6,255 bases of DNA from Alphaproteobacteria bacterium (GTDB lineage Bacteria > Pseudomonadota > Alphaproteobacteria > Rs-D84 > NBLK01), in NCBI GenBank assembly GCA_016936785.1, contig JAFGXE010000086.1:1-6255 (forward strand), written 5' to 3'. The position numbers and the translations under genes were made by a program. The notes beneath the pieces are model-generated. The model did not search any database. It was not told the DNA's origin and saw only the letters and a program-made list of their open reading frames with translations. Shown here in pieces: positions 1 to 5,738 of this stretch; position 1 is the stretch's first letter, and each line of letters opens with the position of its first letter.

Positions 1-65
1 AAAGCAGGCACTTGTGCAAACACACCGAGAGGAAAAATTAAACTTGCTAAAATCAATCTTTTCAT
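1..65 (-). CDS. Secreted or envelope protein, N-terminal fragment (cut by left edge)
   Basis: Only the first 21 codons are inside the window. They read Met-Lys-Arg, then a hydrophobic stretch (LILASLIFPLGV), then FA-QVPA, which is a classical Sec signal peptide with probable cleavage after FA. The start is fixed by an AAGGAG Shine-Dalgarno 5 nt upstream, and that site overlaps the stop codon of the preceding DUF302 gene. The product is therefore exported to the periplasm or outer membrane and is translated together with the operon. Given the RND exporter and LolA-like carrier upstream, an outer-membrane or periplasmic partner is a reasonable guess, but nothing in the visible residues identifies a family. 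Confidence 0.8.
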   Translation of the reverse strand, partial: MKRLILASLIFPLGVFAQVPA

Positions 66-70
66 ACTTT

Positions 71-77
71 CTCCTTA
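71..77 (-). promoter_or_regulatory. Stop codon fused to Shine-Dalgarno (TAAGGAG), translational coupling site
   Basis: On the minus strand the TAA stop of the DUF302 gene (75-77) runs straight into AAGGAG (71-76), the ribosome binding site of the secreted-protein gene starting at 65. The spacer to ATG is 5 nt. A ribosome terminating on the first gene covers the initiation site of the next, which is the usual arrangement for coupled translation. Confidence 0.75.
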
Positions 78-527
78 AAATTTTAAAAATTTCTTCTGTG
101 CTTTTGCAACAGGTCCCGCCATAATCTTAGACACAATTCCGCCGAACATCCAACCCATCGGTTTTGTATTGAAGTAAGAAACATAGACAGTCTTTCCCAT
201 TTCAAAAACTGAGATTGTACACGGCATCATAACAGAAATATGAGATGCTTTTTCATCTGAAATAATTGCGTTTGCATAATCAGGATGACACATCTCGACC
301 AGCGCAACTTTCCGACCAGGAAGACAACCATGTTTCTCGATTGAATCATGAAGCGTCCGCACCCCCATCAGAGACCAACCTTCTTTCTTAATATTATCCG
401 ATAATACCTTGATTGTCTTATCAAAACTATAAGGGCTTTCCTTCCTTAAAATCATCATAGAAGGCATCACTAATATAATAAGAACGCTCACAAAGATTGC
501 ACCGAGAACAAACATTAAAATCATCAT
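75..527 (-). CDS. DUF302-domain protein with N-terminal membrane anchor
   Basis: This 150-residue protein has one hydrophobic helix at about residues 3-23, followed by a DUF302-type domain. Recognisable family features are the opening SPYSFDKTIKVL (31-42) with an amphipathic helix, KKEGWSLMGV (47-56), the cysteine in EMCHPDYA (Cys80), and the second cysteine in MMPCTISVFE (Cys103), followed by a VYVSYFN strand. The family's biochemical function is unknown. The two conserved cysteines and the anchor suggest a small-ligand or thiol-related role at the membrane, which is inference. The N-terminus has two consecutive ATGs (525-527 and 522-524). The first is taken because AAGGAG lies 5 nt upstream and overlaps the stop of the LolA-like gene. 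It is the fourth gene of the minus-strand operon. The C-terminal part (residues 121-150) is rich in Met, Gly and Lys. Confidence 0.85.
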   Translation of the reverse strand: MMILMFVLGAIFVSVLIILVMPSMMILRKESPYSFDKTIKVLSDNIKKEGWSLMGVRTLHDSIEKHGCLPGRKVALVEMCHPDYANAIISDEKASHISVMMPCTISVFEMGKTVYVSYFNTKPMGWMFGGIVSKIMAGPVAKAQKKFLKF

Positions 528-532
528 AATTA

Positions 533-539
533 CTCCTTA
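533..539 (-). promoter_or_regulatory. Stop codon fused to Shine-Dalgarno (TAAGGAG), second coupling site
   Basis: The TAA stop of the LolA-like gene (537-539, minus strand) overlaps AAGGAG (533-538), which serves the DUF302 gene 5 nt downstream. The layout is the same as at the next junction (71-77), so these three genes are probably translated as a coupled block in similar amounts. Confidence 0.75.
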
Positions 540-1307
540 TTTCAACCATTCTTGTGGTGGTGTTTTCAAATAACGTTCAGTAAAAACATCTTCTGGAAGA
601 CCCACATTATATTTCACTTTGCTATAAGAAATTGTTGTTTTTCCACCACTTCCGAGATCAGACATTGTGGCTTGAACAACCGTTGGGAATCCGCCAACTG
701 TCTCCACTTTATCTGCTGAATATGTGCGATATTCTTTCCCGGATTTATCCAAATAGCTCATTTTAATTGGCAAAAACGTTGTTTTATGAATCCATGTTTT
801 ATAACTTGAAAACTCAACAGTATCAGCTTTCTTAGGTGTTCCTTTGATCACATAATAGTCATCTGTTGTGTCGACCAACTCAAAATTATCTTCTTGTGGA
901 TTGCGTCCTGAAACATCTTCGTAAAAGAATGTCGATCCCACAAAACTTGTCCGTTTATCCCCTGAAGCAATGCGTTTTACAAGATCCAAAGAAGGAAGAT
1001 ACATCCAACGATCATCATCTTTTTGCGTATTTTTATGAACAAGAAATGCTGTTTTTTTAACATCACTTGGACGTTCAAAATAAACATAGAATTTTTGATT
1101 TTGCCCAGAAACATTTTTCCGCAAAATCGTAAATTTACGGTTTCGGCTTCGTCCTTGAGAATCTTTAATATCCATACTCACAACAGCAGAACCGTCATTT
1201 CCTTTATAATAAGAAGCTTGATTTGCTTTATCAATAATGTCGTTTGCAGACATTGCAAAGCTGGAAACACTCATCCCCATTAAAACTGTAAACAATAACT
1301 TTTTCAT
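537..1307 (-). CDS. Outer membrane lipoprotein-sorting (LolA-like) periplasmic protein
   Basis: A 256-residue exported protein. Residues 1 to about 20 form a signal peptide (MKKLLFTVLMGMSVSSFA), cut near FA or SA. The mature part carries the hallmarks of the LolA-like family usually annotated as 'outer membrane lipoprotein-sorting protein': the DRWMYLP segment (99-105), KRI (111-113), and the signature RTSFVGSTFFYEDVSGR (119-135). These are followed by beta-rich repeats and a closing PEDVFTERYL. The fold is a half-barrel that shields a lipid or acyl chain in the periplasm. Members of this subgroup are often encoded next to RND/MMPL exporters, as here (16 bp after the RND gene), so the likely role is to accept or hand over the exporter's hydrophobic cargo. 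It is not the housekeeping LolA of lipoprotein trafficking. The start is supported by AAGGAG at 1314-1319 with a 6-nt spacer. The cargo is unknown. Confidence 0.9.
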   Translation of the reverse strand: MKKLLFTVLMGMSVSSFAMSANDIIDKANQASYYKGNDGSAVVSMDIKDSQGRSRNRKFTILRKNVSGQNQKFYVYFERPSDVKKTAFLVHKNTQKDDDRWMYLPSLDLVKRIASGDKRTSFVGSTFFYEDVSGRNPQEDNFELVDTTDDYYVIKGTPKKADTVEFSSYKTWIHKTTFLPIKMSYLDKSGKEYRTYSADKVETVGGFPTVVQATMSDLGSGGKTTISYSKVKYNVGLPEDVFTERYLKTPPQEWLK

Positions 1308-1323
1308 CGTGTTCTCCTTTATT

Positions 1324-3924
1324 TTAAAACATGAAATTTTCGAGTATAATCAGTAAGGTAATTAAAACAATTGAGATTTTTGTTAAAAGCGTCATCCCTT
1401 TGTCTTTTGGCTCAGTAAAAATCCATTTCTTAAACAAATCTAACACAGCAGGTAAAATTCCCAACGATACCGCACCCGCAAAGAAAAGAATTGCTGAGAT
1501 AAACAAACCAACCGTTTGATAAGGCACAAGTGGCGCAAACAAAAGTGGTGTAAATCCAACAGACACAACAATTACATTTCGGAAAATTGCACGTGCCGGC
1601 TCTCCAAATAATGTTGGCACAGATTCACACCATTTTCCTTTTGTCACACGCACACCTTCTCGCGCCCGCTCTAAGAAATGGATGGCATAATCAACCGCCA
1701 ACCCCAAACTCAATGAAGACAATACGGCAATCGGCATATCATAGTCTTTTCCAATCCAACCAATAAGCCCATAAATCCCCATGATTGTAATTGTTAAAGG
1801 CAACATTGCTAAAGCGCCCCATGCAAAAGAACGGAAAAGGATTGTCATAAGAAGCAGAACAATTAAGAAGCTTCCCAAGAATGCTTCTGTCATTCCTGTC
1901 ACCATCTTATCTTGCCAAACCACATTAATGTAAGTCATGCCAAACCATTTTGAATCAAATGTTTTCAAAACAGGATCTTTTTTCACAAAAGCATCAACCG
2001 CTTCAACAACCTTCTTCATATCCGCATTATCGCCACTCTTAAGCTGAAGGAAGACAGCTGTCCGTGTGTAATCTGGCGAAACGAAATGCCACAAGTCATC
2101 AGGACGATGTGAATTTTGATACATCAAAAGTGTTTCAGCAATTTTCTCAGAACGCCCTGGAATAACAAAAGCTTCTTCTTTGCCATAAAGATCGCGATGC
2201 ACTGTTTTCACAATATCACCAAGTGAACTACTTTTCCCCACGTAATCAGATTTTTCAAGAGATTTTTGGAGACGTTCAATCGCCTTCAAAGATTCAGGAT
2301 CTTTAAAAATCTGCATACGTTTTTCAGCTATTTCAATACGCGCACCCCACGCATCAGAATCATCCTGAGAATCTGCATAATCATACGCCTTATTAATCAA
2401 ATCTGAAGAGAGATCTTTTTCTTCACGCATTTCTGTTAAAATTTCTTTTGGAAATCCTGCTTCAACAAGAAATGCCTGCGTATCATTGACTGTAATTTCT
2501 TTTTTGAAAGTCAAATAAGCCATATACGTTCCAGAAAATCGCGCATTCAATTCTTTGTCTGCAATACGCAATTCATGTCCTTCTGCAAACCACTTCACAG
2601 GATTATCATTCACGCGAATACGCATCATCCCAAAAACAGCCCCAACCAAGAGAATCAAACTCATAAAAATAACAATCCACCGATGACGGACAGTCCAGCT
2701 TCCAAACGCCTTAAGCATTCGTGCCAACCCAGATTCTTTTTTGTGCGACGGAATTTTTGAAAAAGACTCCAATGTCTTTTCAGACATTTGCATCAAATAT
2801 GCAGGTAAAAATGTCATGGTTGAAATCCACGCGAAGAAAACACCGAGCGCGACAAATATTCCGAAAACTTGAACGGGTGGAATAGGTGTAAATGCTAAAG
2901 ACAAGAAACCAACAATCGTCGTAATCGATGTGTATAACATTGGCTTCATCAGCGTATGCATGACATGTTGAACGGCTTCTTTGCGTGTTTTATGCTTTTT
3001 ATATGTATCAAAGAAATCCGACAAAACATGCACGGCATCGAGCACCGCAATTGGTATAATAAAGATTGGAATCATTGAGCTCATAATATGAACAGTGTTT
3101 CCTGTCACAACAAGTAATCCGACTGTCACAACGACAGAAAGTCCTGCAATAATCATAGCCGAACTCACAAAGCGTGTACTTTTAAAGAAGAACCACATTA
3201 ATAAGAAAATAAAAAGCATTGCAAGAGGCGCTGAAATAGCCATCTGCACAAACATTTCTGTCCCAAAACGATCTTGCGCAACAGGGAGGCCTGTGATGTG
3301 AACACCTTTCAAATGAATCGTATCTGCTTTATCTTGAAGGAGTTTCGCAATCTTATAGCTGATGTCCTTGGATTTTAAAGGAACATACAAAGCAAGAGCT
3401 TTTCCATCTTCAGAAACAATTGTTCCATTTAAGAATGGAATACGCTTCGCATCTTGGTATATCTTTTTCGCATTTTCTGATGTTTCTGGAGGTGTATCCA
3501 TCAACCAACTAAAATTCACAATACCTTGACCCGCATTTGTAATTTTATCCACAGTCGACGGCGCCATAACTTCTTTTGAAATCACGCCCTCTAATCCCTG
3601 CGCATACCGTGTCAATTCATGTACTTTTTTCAAAGTATCAGGCGTAAAAACACCGTCTTTTTTATCGACAACTCCCACAACGAGAATATCATAAAGAGCA
3701 AATTCTTTGCGCATTTCATTATGGAAAACACGCACTTCTTCATGCGTAGACAGCATATTTTCTGGATCTGTATCAATCGTCAATTTATTCAACGGAATAA
3801 ATGAAAAAACCAAGGGTAAAACAACTAACGCCCCGAGAATTCCTGCTGTAATTAGATTATACCGCATCGCTTGGCGAGGTTTTTCAATCGCCCATAAAAT
3901 TAATTTCTGAACCCATTTAAACAT
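1324..3924 (-). CDS. RND-superfamily (MMPL-type) inner-membrane exporter
   Basis: This 866-residue, two-fold pseudosymmetric transporter belongs to the predicted RND exporters (COG1033/MMPL-like, related to HpnN). Helix 1 is at about residues 23-45. A periplasmic domain of about 180 residues follows, opening with the typical TDPENMLS (52-59). Helices 2-6 lie at 227-380 and include IAVLDAVHVLSDF (292-304). The second half repeats the layout: helix 7 at about 415-434, a large periplasmic domain (about 437-675), and helices 8-12 at 677-833. Helix 10 carries the conserved GLAVDYAIHFLER motif (741-753), whose Asp745 is the expected proton-relay residue. No outer-membrane channel or membrane-fusion partner is visible in the window. 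The adjacent LolA-like protein suggests that a lipid-like substrate is passed to a periplasmic carrier. The tail is odd: an extra hydrophobic segment (about 846-863) follows a short charged linker and could be a thirteenth helix. The start has an AAGG-type Shine-Dalgarno at 3931-3938. The substrate cannot be named. Confidence 0.92.
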   Translation of the reverse strand: MFKWVQKLILWAIEKPRQAMRYNLITAGILGALVVLPLVFSFIPLNKLTIDTDPENMLSTHEEVRVFHNEMRKEFALYDILVVGVVDKKDGVFTPDTLKKVHELTRYAQGLEGVISKEVMAPSTVDKITNAGQGIVNFSWLMDTPPETSENAKKIYQDAKRIPFLNGTIVSEDGKALALYVPLKSKDISYKIAKLLQDKADTIHLKGVHITGLPVAQDRFGTEMFVQMAISAPLAMLFIFLLMWFFFKSTRFVSSAMIIAGLSVVVTVGLLVVTGNTVHIMSSMIPIFIIPIAVLDAVHVLSDFFDTYKKHKTRKEAVQHVMHTLMKPMLYTSITTIVGFLSLAFTPIPPVQVFGIFVALGVFFAWISTMTFLPAYLMQMSEKTLESFSKIPSHKKESGLARMLKAFGSWTVRHRWIVIFMSLILLVGAVFGMMRIRVNDNPVKWFAEGHELRIADKELNARFSGTYMAYLTFKKEITVNDTQAFLVEAGFPKEILTEMREEKDLSSDLINKAYDYADSQDDSDAWGARIEIAEKRMQIFKDPESLKAIERLQKSLEKSDYVGKSSSLGDIVKTVHRDLYGKEEAFVIPGRSEKIAETLLMYQNSHRPDDLWHFVSPDYTRTAVFLQLKSGDNADMKKVVEAVDAFVKKDPVLKTFDSKWFGMTYINVVWQDKMVTGMTEAFLGSFLIVLLLMTILFRSFAWGALAMLPLTITIMGIYGLIGWIGKDYDMPIAVLSSLSLGLAVDYAIHFLERAREGVRVTKGKWCESVPTLFGEPARAIFRNVIVVSVGFTPLLFAPLVPYQTVGLFISAILFFAGAVSLGILPAVLDLFKKWIFTEPKDKGMTLLTKISIVLITLLIILENFMF

Positions 3925-3958
3925 TTTATACCTTCCTTTTTAAAATATTGCTATTCCG

Positions 3959-3983
3959 TGCCATGACACTGAATCTCATCGCA
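3959..3983 (-). repeat. Imperfect inverted repeat between DUF2892 and RND genes
   Basis: The two 8-nt arms (TGCCATGA at 3959-3966 and TCATCGCA at 3976-3983) pair at 7 of 8 positions around a 9-nt loop, beginning directly after the DUF2892 stop codon. No U-run follows closely on the minus strand, so this is not a standard intrinsic terminator. It could be a stem that sets mRNA stability or partially attenuates read-through into the 59-bp gap before the RND gene. It could also be chance. Confidence 0.35.
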
Positions 3984-4187
3984 TTAATTAAACGCTTTAC
4001 CTGTTTTAAAACCAAACTTCTTTAACATCCAAACCATTGGACATAAACCTGTAAGACTTGATTGAACCATCATCAAAGCAATTATCCCTGCTCCAATAAA
4101 CCAAAACAAGTGAAAAAAAAGCCCAAGCCCCAAGCTCACGAGAACCATTAACCCCGCAACCAATAAAACAATTTGATCAATATTCAT
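3984..4187 (-). CDS. DUF2892 small membrane protein (YgaP-type transmembrane domain)
   Basis: A 67-residue protein with two transmembrane helices (about 6-25 and 28-45), followed by the family signature QSSLTGLCPMVWMLKKFG (42-59), including a conserved Cys49-Pro50. This is the full length for a stand-alone DUF2892 protein. In E. coli the same module forms the membrane part of the rhodanese YgaP, whose gene is paired with the ArsR-family regulator YgaV. Here it lies directly divergent from an ArsR regulator of the same class, which supports a link to sulfane-sulfur or persulfide metabolism. No rhodanese domain is present in this copy or elsewhere in the window. It is the first gene of the minus-strand operon. 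The Shine-Dalgarno AGGAG (4199-4203) sits 11 nt from ATG, rather far, so translation may be modest. Confidence 0.9.
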   Translation of the reverse strand: MNIDQIVLLVAGLMVLVSLGLGLFFHLFWFIGAGIIALMMVQSSLTGLCPMVWMLKKFGFKTGKAFN

Positions 4188-4216
4188 TTGACTTTAATCT
4201 CCTCTTATGTTAGACT
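4188..4216 (+). promoter_or_regulatory. Candidate promoter for the arsR-family gene
   Basis: TTGACT (4188-4193), a 17-nt spacer and TAGACT (4211-4216) form a plausible sigma-70 promoter on the plus strand. Initiation would fall near 4223, at the left arm of the operator inverted repeat, so the repressor could block its own synthesis. It would give a leader of about 235 nt before the arsR start at 4459. The -10 is imperfect (4 of 6), and the leader is long, so a closer unrecognised promoter remains possible. Confidence 0.4.
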
Positions 4217-4221
4217 ATTCT

Positions 4222-4243
4222 TATATTAGATAAAGCTAATATA
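4222..4243. promoter_or_regulatory. Inverted-repeat operator, probable ArsR-family binding site
   Basis: Perfect 8-bp arms TATATTAG (4222-4229) and CTAATATA (4236-4243) are separated by a 6-bp AT-rich spacer. The right arm contains the complete -10 hexamer of the minus-strand operon promoter. The left arm lies at the expected start point of the candidate plus-strand promoter. A dimeric winged-helix repressor bound here would shut off both directions. AT-rich imperfect or perfect inverted repeats overlapping the -10 are the usual operators of ArsR/SmtB-family repressors. Confidence 0.75.
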
Positions 4244-4266
4244 GCAACCTAAACACAAAGAGTCAA
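4238..4266 (-). promoter_or_regulatory. Sigma-70 promoter of the DUF2892-RND-LolA-like-DUF302 operon
   Basis: On the minus strand TTGACT (4261-4266) and TATATT (4238-4243) are separated by exactly 17 nt. Each hexamer matches five of six consensus positions. Transcription should start near 4230, about 43 nt before the DUF2892 ATG. The -10 is embedded in an operator arm, so this promoter is probably strong when free and off when the repressor is bound. Confidence 0.75.
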
Positions 4267-4323
4267 GAGTAAAAAAAGAAATAATTGCAAAGATCAAAAA
4301 ACTTCGATTACAACGAAATTGAA

Positions 4324-4422
4324 ATGAGTGAAACGAATGGTTATATCAAGGAGAAATTTTTATTACCATCCGCAGGTGTATTTGAATACGGCAAATGGAT
4401 GCGAAATGAAAATTTATACTGA
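4324..4422 (+). other. Possible 32-codon leader ORF or gene remnant upstream of arsR
   Basis: The 270-bp gap between the two divergent starts is empty of recognised genes apart from the control sites, but it contains an ATG-initiated frame of 32 codons ending in TGA at 4420-4422. The frame stays open upstream to 4285 (TTG). The deduced peptide has a normal-looking composition (it ends GKWMRNENLY) but resembles nothing I recognise. There is no Shine-Dalgarno before the ATG. It could be a leader peptide in the long arsR transcript, a decayed fragment of an older gene, or chance. No annotation should rest on it. Confidence 0.2.
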
Positions 4423-4447
4423 TAGAATCAATTTCCCTCGATGAAAA

Positions 4448-4452
4448 AAGGA
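4448..4452 (+). promoter_or_regulatory. Shine-Dalgarno that decides the arsR start
   Basis: AAGGA lies 6 nt before the ATG at 4459. It falls inside the first codons of the longer reading frame beginning at 4441, and that earlier ATG has no ribosome binding sequence (the preceding bases are TTTCCCTCG). The downstream start is therefore preferred. Confidence 0.65.
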
Positions 4453-4458
4453 TTTTTT

Positions 4459-4746
4459 ATGAAAGATTTTTCTGGCATTATCAACGCAACAGATCTTATG
4501 AAGACTCTTGCTAATCCAAATCGTTTGAAAATTTTATGTCTCATTGGGGATCAAGAAGTTTCAGTGTCAGAAATGCTCGAACATCTTCCCATAAGCCAGT
4601 CGGCCCTTTCTCAACACCTCGCCGGCATGCGTGAACTAGATCTTGTCCAAACACGTCGCGATCAGCAATGTATTTTTTATAAACTCAAGAATCCCACGTT
4701 AAAGGGAATTATTGATATTCTTCATAGAGAATTTTGTAAAAAATAA
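4459..4746 (+). CDS. ArsR-family repressor, SqrR/BigR/YgaV-like (putative persulfide sensor)
   Basis: A 95-residue winged helix-turn-helix protein; 101 residues if ATG 4441 were used. Numbered from 4441, it shows the ArsR core LANPNRLKILCLI (23-35), the recognition region ISQSALSQHLAGMRELDLVQTRR (51-73), and the wing QQCIFYKL (75-82). It ends in HREFCKK. The metal-binding ELCVC motif of classical ArsR is absent; the equivalent segment reads ILCLIGD. Instead, Cys33 in the alpha-2 helix and Cys99 near the C-terminus are 66 residues apart. That is the spacing of the redox pair Cys41/Cys107 in Rhodobacter SqrR and Cys42/Cys108 in Xylella BigR, which form a polysulfide bridge and release DNA. Its likely target is the inverted repeat in the divergent promoter region. 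Assignment to ArsR is firm; the sulfur-sensing role is inferred from the cysteines and the DUF2892 neighbour. Confidence 0.92.
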   Translation: MKDFSGIINATDLMKTLANPNRLKILCLIGDQEVSVSEMLEHLPISQSALSQHLAGMRELDLVQTRRDQQCIFYKLKNPTLKGIIDILHREFCKK

Positions 4747-4864
4747 ACTCCTTCCTCTGTAAACCTTTCCATGATATATACAATTGTATCCATTAGATTT
4801 TTTTCCTAAAAGGTCATTAAAAAGTGCGACTATACTTACTTTGAAGAACAACACAGGAACAATA

Positions 4865-5563
4865 ATGTCACAAGAATATTTAAACGAAACATTTTCTGTT
4901 TTCGAAGATCCGAACATAACAAAAAAAATTATCGAAACCTACTCTTGTATTAAAAGTAACCTTAATAAACAGCTTCAATATTTCCCAAATCTTCAAAAGC
5001 CATCAATTTTAACAGATTTAGAACTTTACAAAATGAGCAAAACTTGGGGGGAAATCAACACGGACTTTTTGACCCCATTTTATGATTATATTTCTCAAAA
5101 ATTCAAAGATAACCGTATCCTTCAACATACCTCAATCAAAACTGAGCTCCTTGTAGAAATAAAGTTTTCAGATACGCCAATTCTTTTTTTAAAAGACCTG
5201 AATGTTCTCTATCTTAATGGATCCTACCTTTTAAGGAAACCTGAATTTCAAAATATTAACGGACATCTTTCCATTCTACTTGAGTACGAAGCCTTCAAAA
5301 CAGAATTTCAAATTCTTGAACCAGAACTTAAAAAGCTGACGTTTCCGCCAAAGTATCTCATGAACACCCCTAAACCAGAAGAAATATATGCGCATGTTGC
5401 GCTTTACAACAAAGGATATATAGAGACGGAGATTCCTCTTCCTCTCATTATAAATGAGATGGAGAAATATAAAAAAATTATTCCAGCTTTCACGAATATG
5501 GAGAATTCTTTGAATTACCAAGCAACCAATGGTGTTTTAATGGCTTTTGAATCACAAAGATAA
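4865..5563 (+). CDS. Hypothetical protein, unrecognised, 232 residues
   Basis: I do not recognise this protein. Its 232 residues carry no signal peptide and no transmembrane helix, so it is probably cytoplasmic. The first half is rich in charged and aromatic residues with predicted helices (for example NITKKIIETYSCIKSNLNKQL). A central beta-like stretch follows (LLVEIKFSDTPILFLKDLNVLYL), and then proline-punctuated segments. The frame is open further upstream to a TTG at 4784, but the ATG at 4865 is chosen because AGGA (4855-4858) sits 6 nt before it. The preceding 118 bp hold a -10-like TATACT at 4831-4836 with no convincing -35. The gene is co-oriented with arsR but too distant to be clearly in the same unit. 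Its stop lies 5 bp from the 3' end of the convergent tRNA gene, with no terminator between them. Confidence 0.75.
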   Translation: MSQEYLNETFSVFEDPNITKKIIETYSCIKSNLNKQLQYFPNLQKPSILTDLELYKMSKTWGEINTDFLTPFYDYISQKFKDNRILQHTSIKTELLVEIKFSDTPILFLKDLNVLYLNGSYLLRKPEFQNINGHLSILLEYEAFKTEFQILEPELKKLTFPPKYLMNTPKPEEIYAHVALYNKGYIETEIPLPLIINEMEKYKKIIPAFTNMENSLNYQATNGVLMAFESQR

Positions 5564-5568
5564 GAAAA

Positions 5569-5651
5569 TGCGGGTGGCCGGACTTGAACCGGCACGATCT
5601 TGCGATCGAGGGATTTTAAGTCCCTTGCGTCTACCATTCCGCCACACCCGC
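5569..5651 (-). tRNA. tRNA-Leu (anticodon UAA)
   Basis: The minus strand folds into a complete 83-nt class II tRNA. It has a 7-bp acceptor GCGGGTG/CACCCGC with discriminator A, a D-stem GCG/CGC with GGTAGA in the loop, and an anticodon stem AGGGA/TCCCT around loop CTTAAAA, which places TAA as the anticodon (reads UUA). The long variable arm is CGATC-GCAA-GATCG, closed by a GNRA-type tetraloop. The T-arm is GCCGG-TTCAAGT-CCGGC. The long variable arm, discriminator A and anticodon together identify leucine. The 3' CCA is not encoded (TTTTC follows), so it must be added by CCA-transferase. Confidence 0.97.
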
Positions 5652-5668
5652 GACGAGATACGACAAGA

Positions 5669-5697
5669 ATCATACATCTTTCAAAAATAAATTTCAA
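5669..5697 (-). promoter_or_regulatory. Promoter of the tRNA-Leu gene
   Basis: On the minus strand TTGAAA (5692-5697), a 17-nt spacer and TATGAT (5669-5674) make a good sigma-70 promoter. The start would be near 5662, giving a 5' leader of about 10 nt before the mature tRNA end at 5651, removable by RNase P. The tRNA is therefore probably a single-gene unit. Confidence 0.7.
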
Positions 5698-5738
5698 GAT
5701 AGAAAAACAGAATCCTTTTGCCATCCGTATCCTCATTT

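Noticed and set aside
866..1283. Plus-strand frames opposite the LolA-like gene
   Set aside because: They overlap a clearly recognised minus-strand gene, have no family features, and read as low-complexity antisense translations.
4441..4458. Upstream ATG as arsR start
   Set aside because: It has no ribosome binding sequence, whereas an AAGGA within these codons is ideally placed for the ATG at 4459.
4778..4804. Palindrome ATACAATTGTAT followed by a T7 run after arsR, possible terminator
   Set aside because: The stem would be only 4 bp and entirely AT apart from one C-G pair, with 8 nt between it and the T run. It is too weak to call as an intrinsic terminator.
4784..4864. 27-codon N-terminal extension of the hypothetical protein from a TTG start
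   Set aside because: No Shine-Dalgarno precedes the TTG, while the ATG at 4865 has AGGA at a 6-nt spacing. The extra residues also include the T-rich intergenic stretch.
5569..5651. tRNA as an integration (att) site for a mobile island
   Set aside because: No integrase is visible and I found no repeated copy of the tRNA 3' end in the window, so there is no support for an island boundary.
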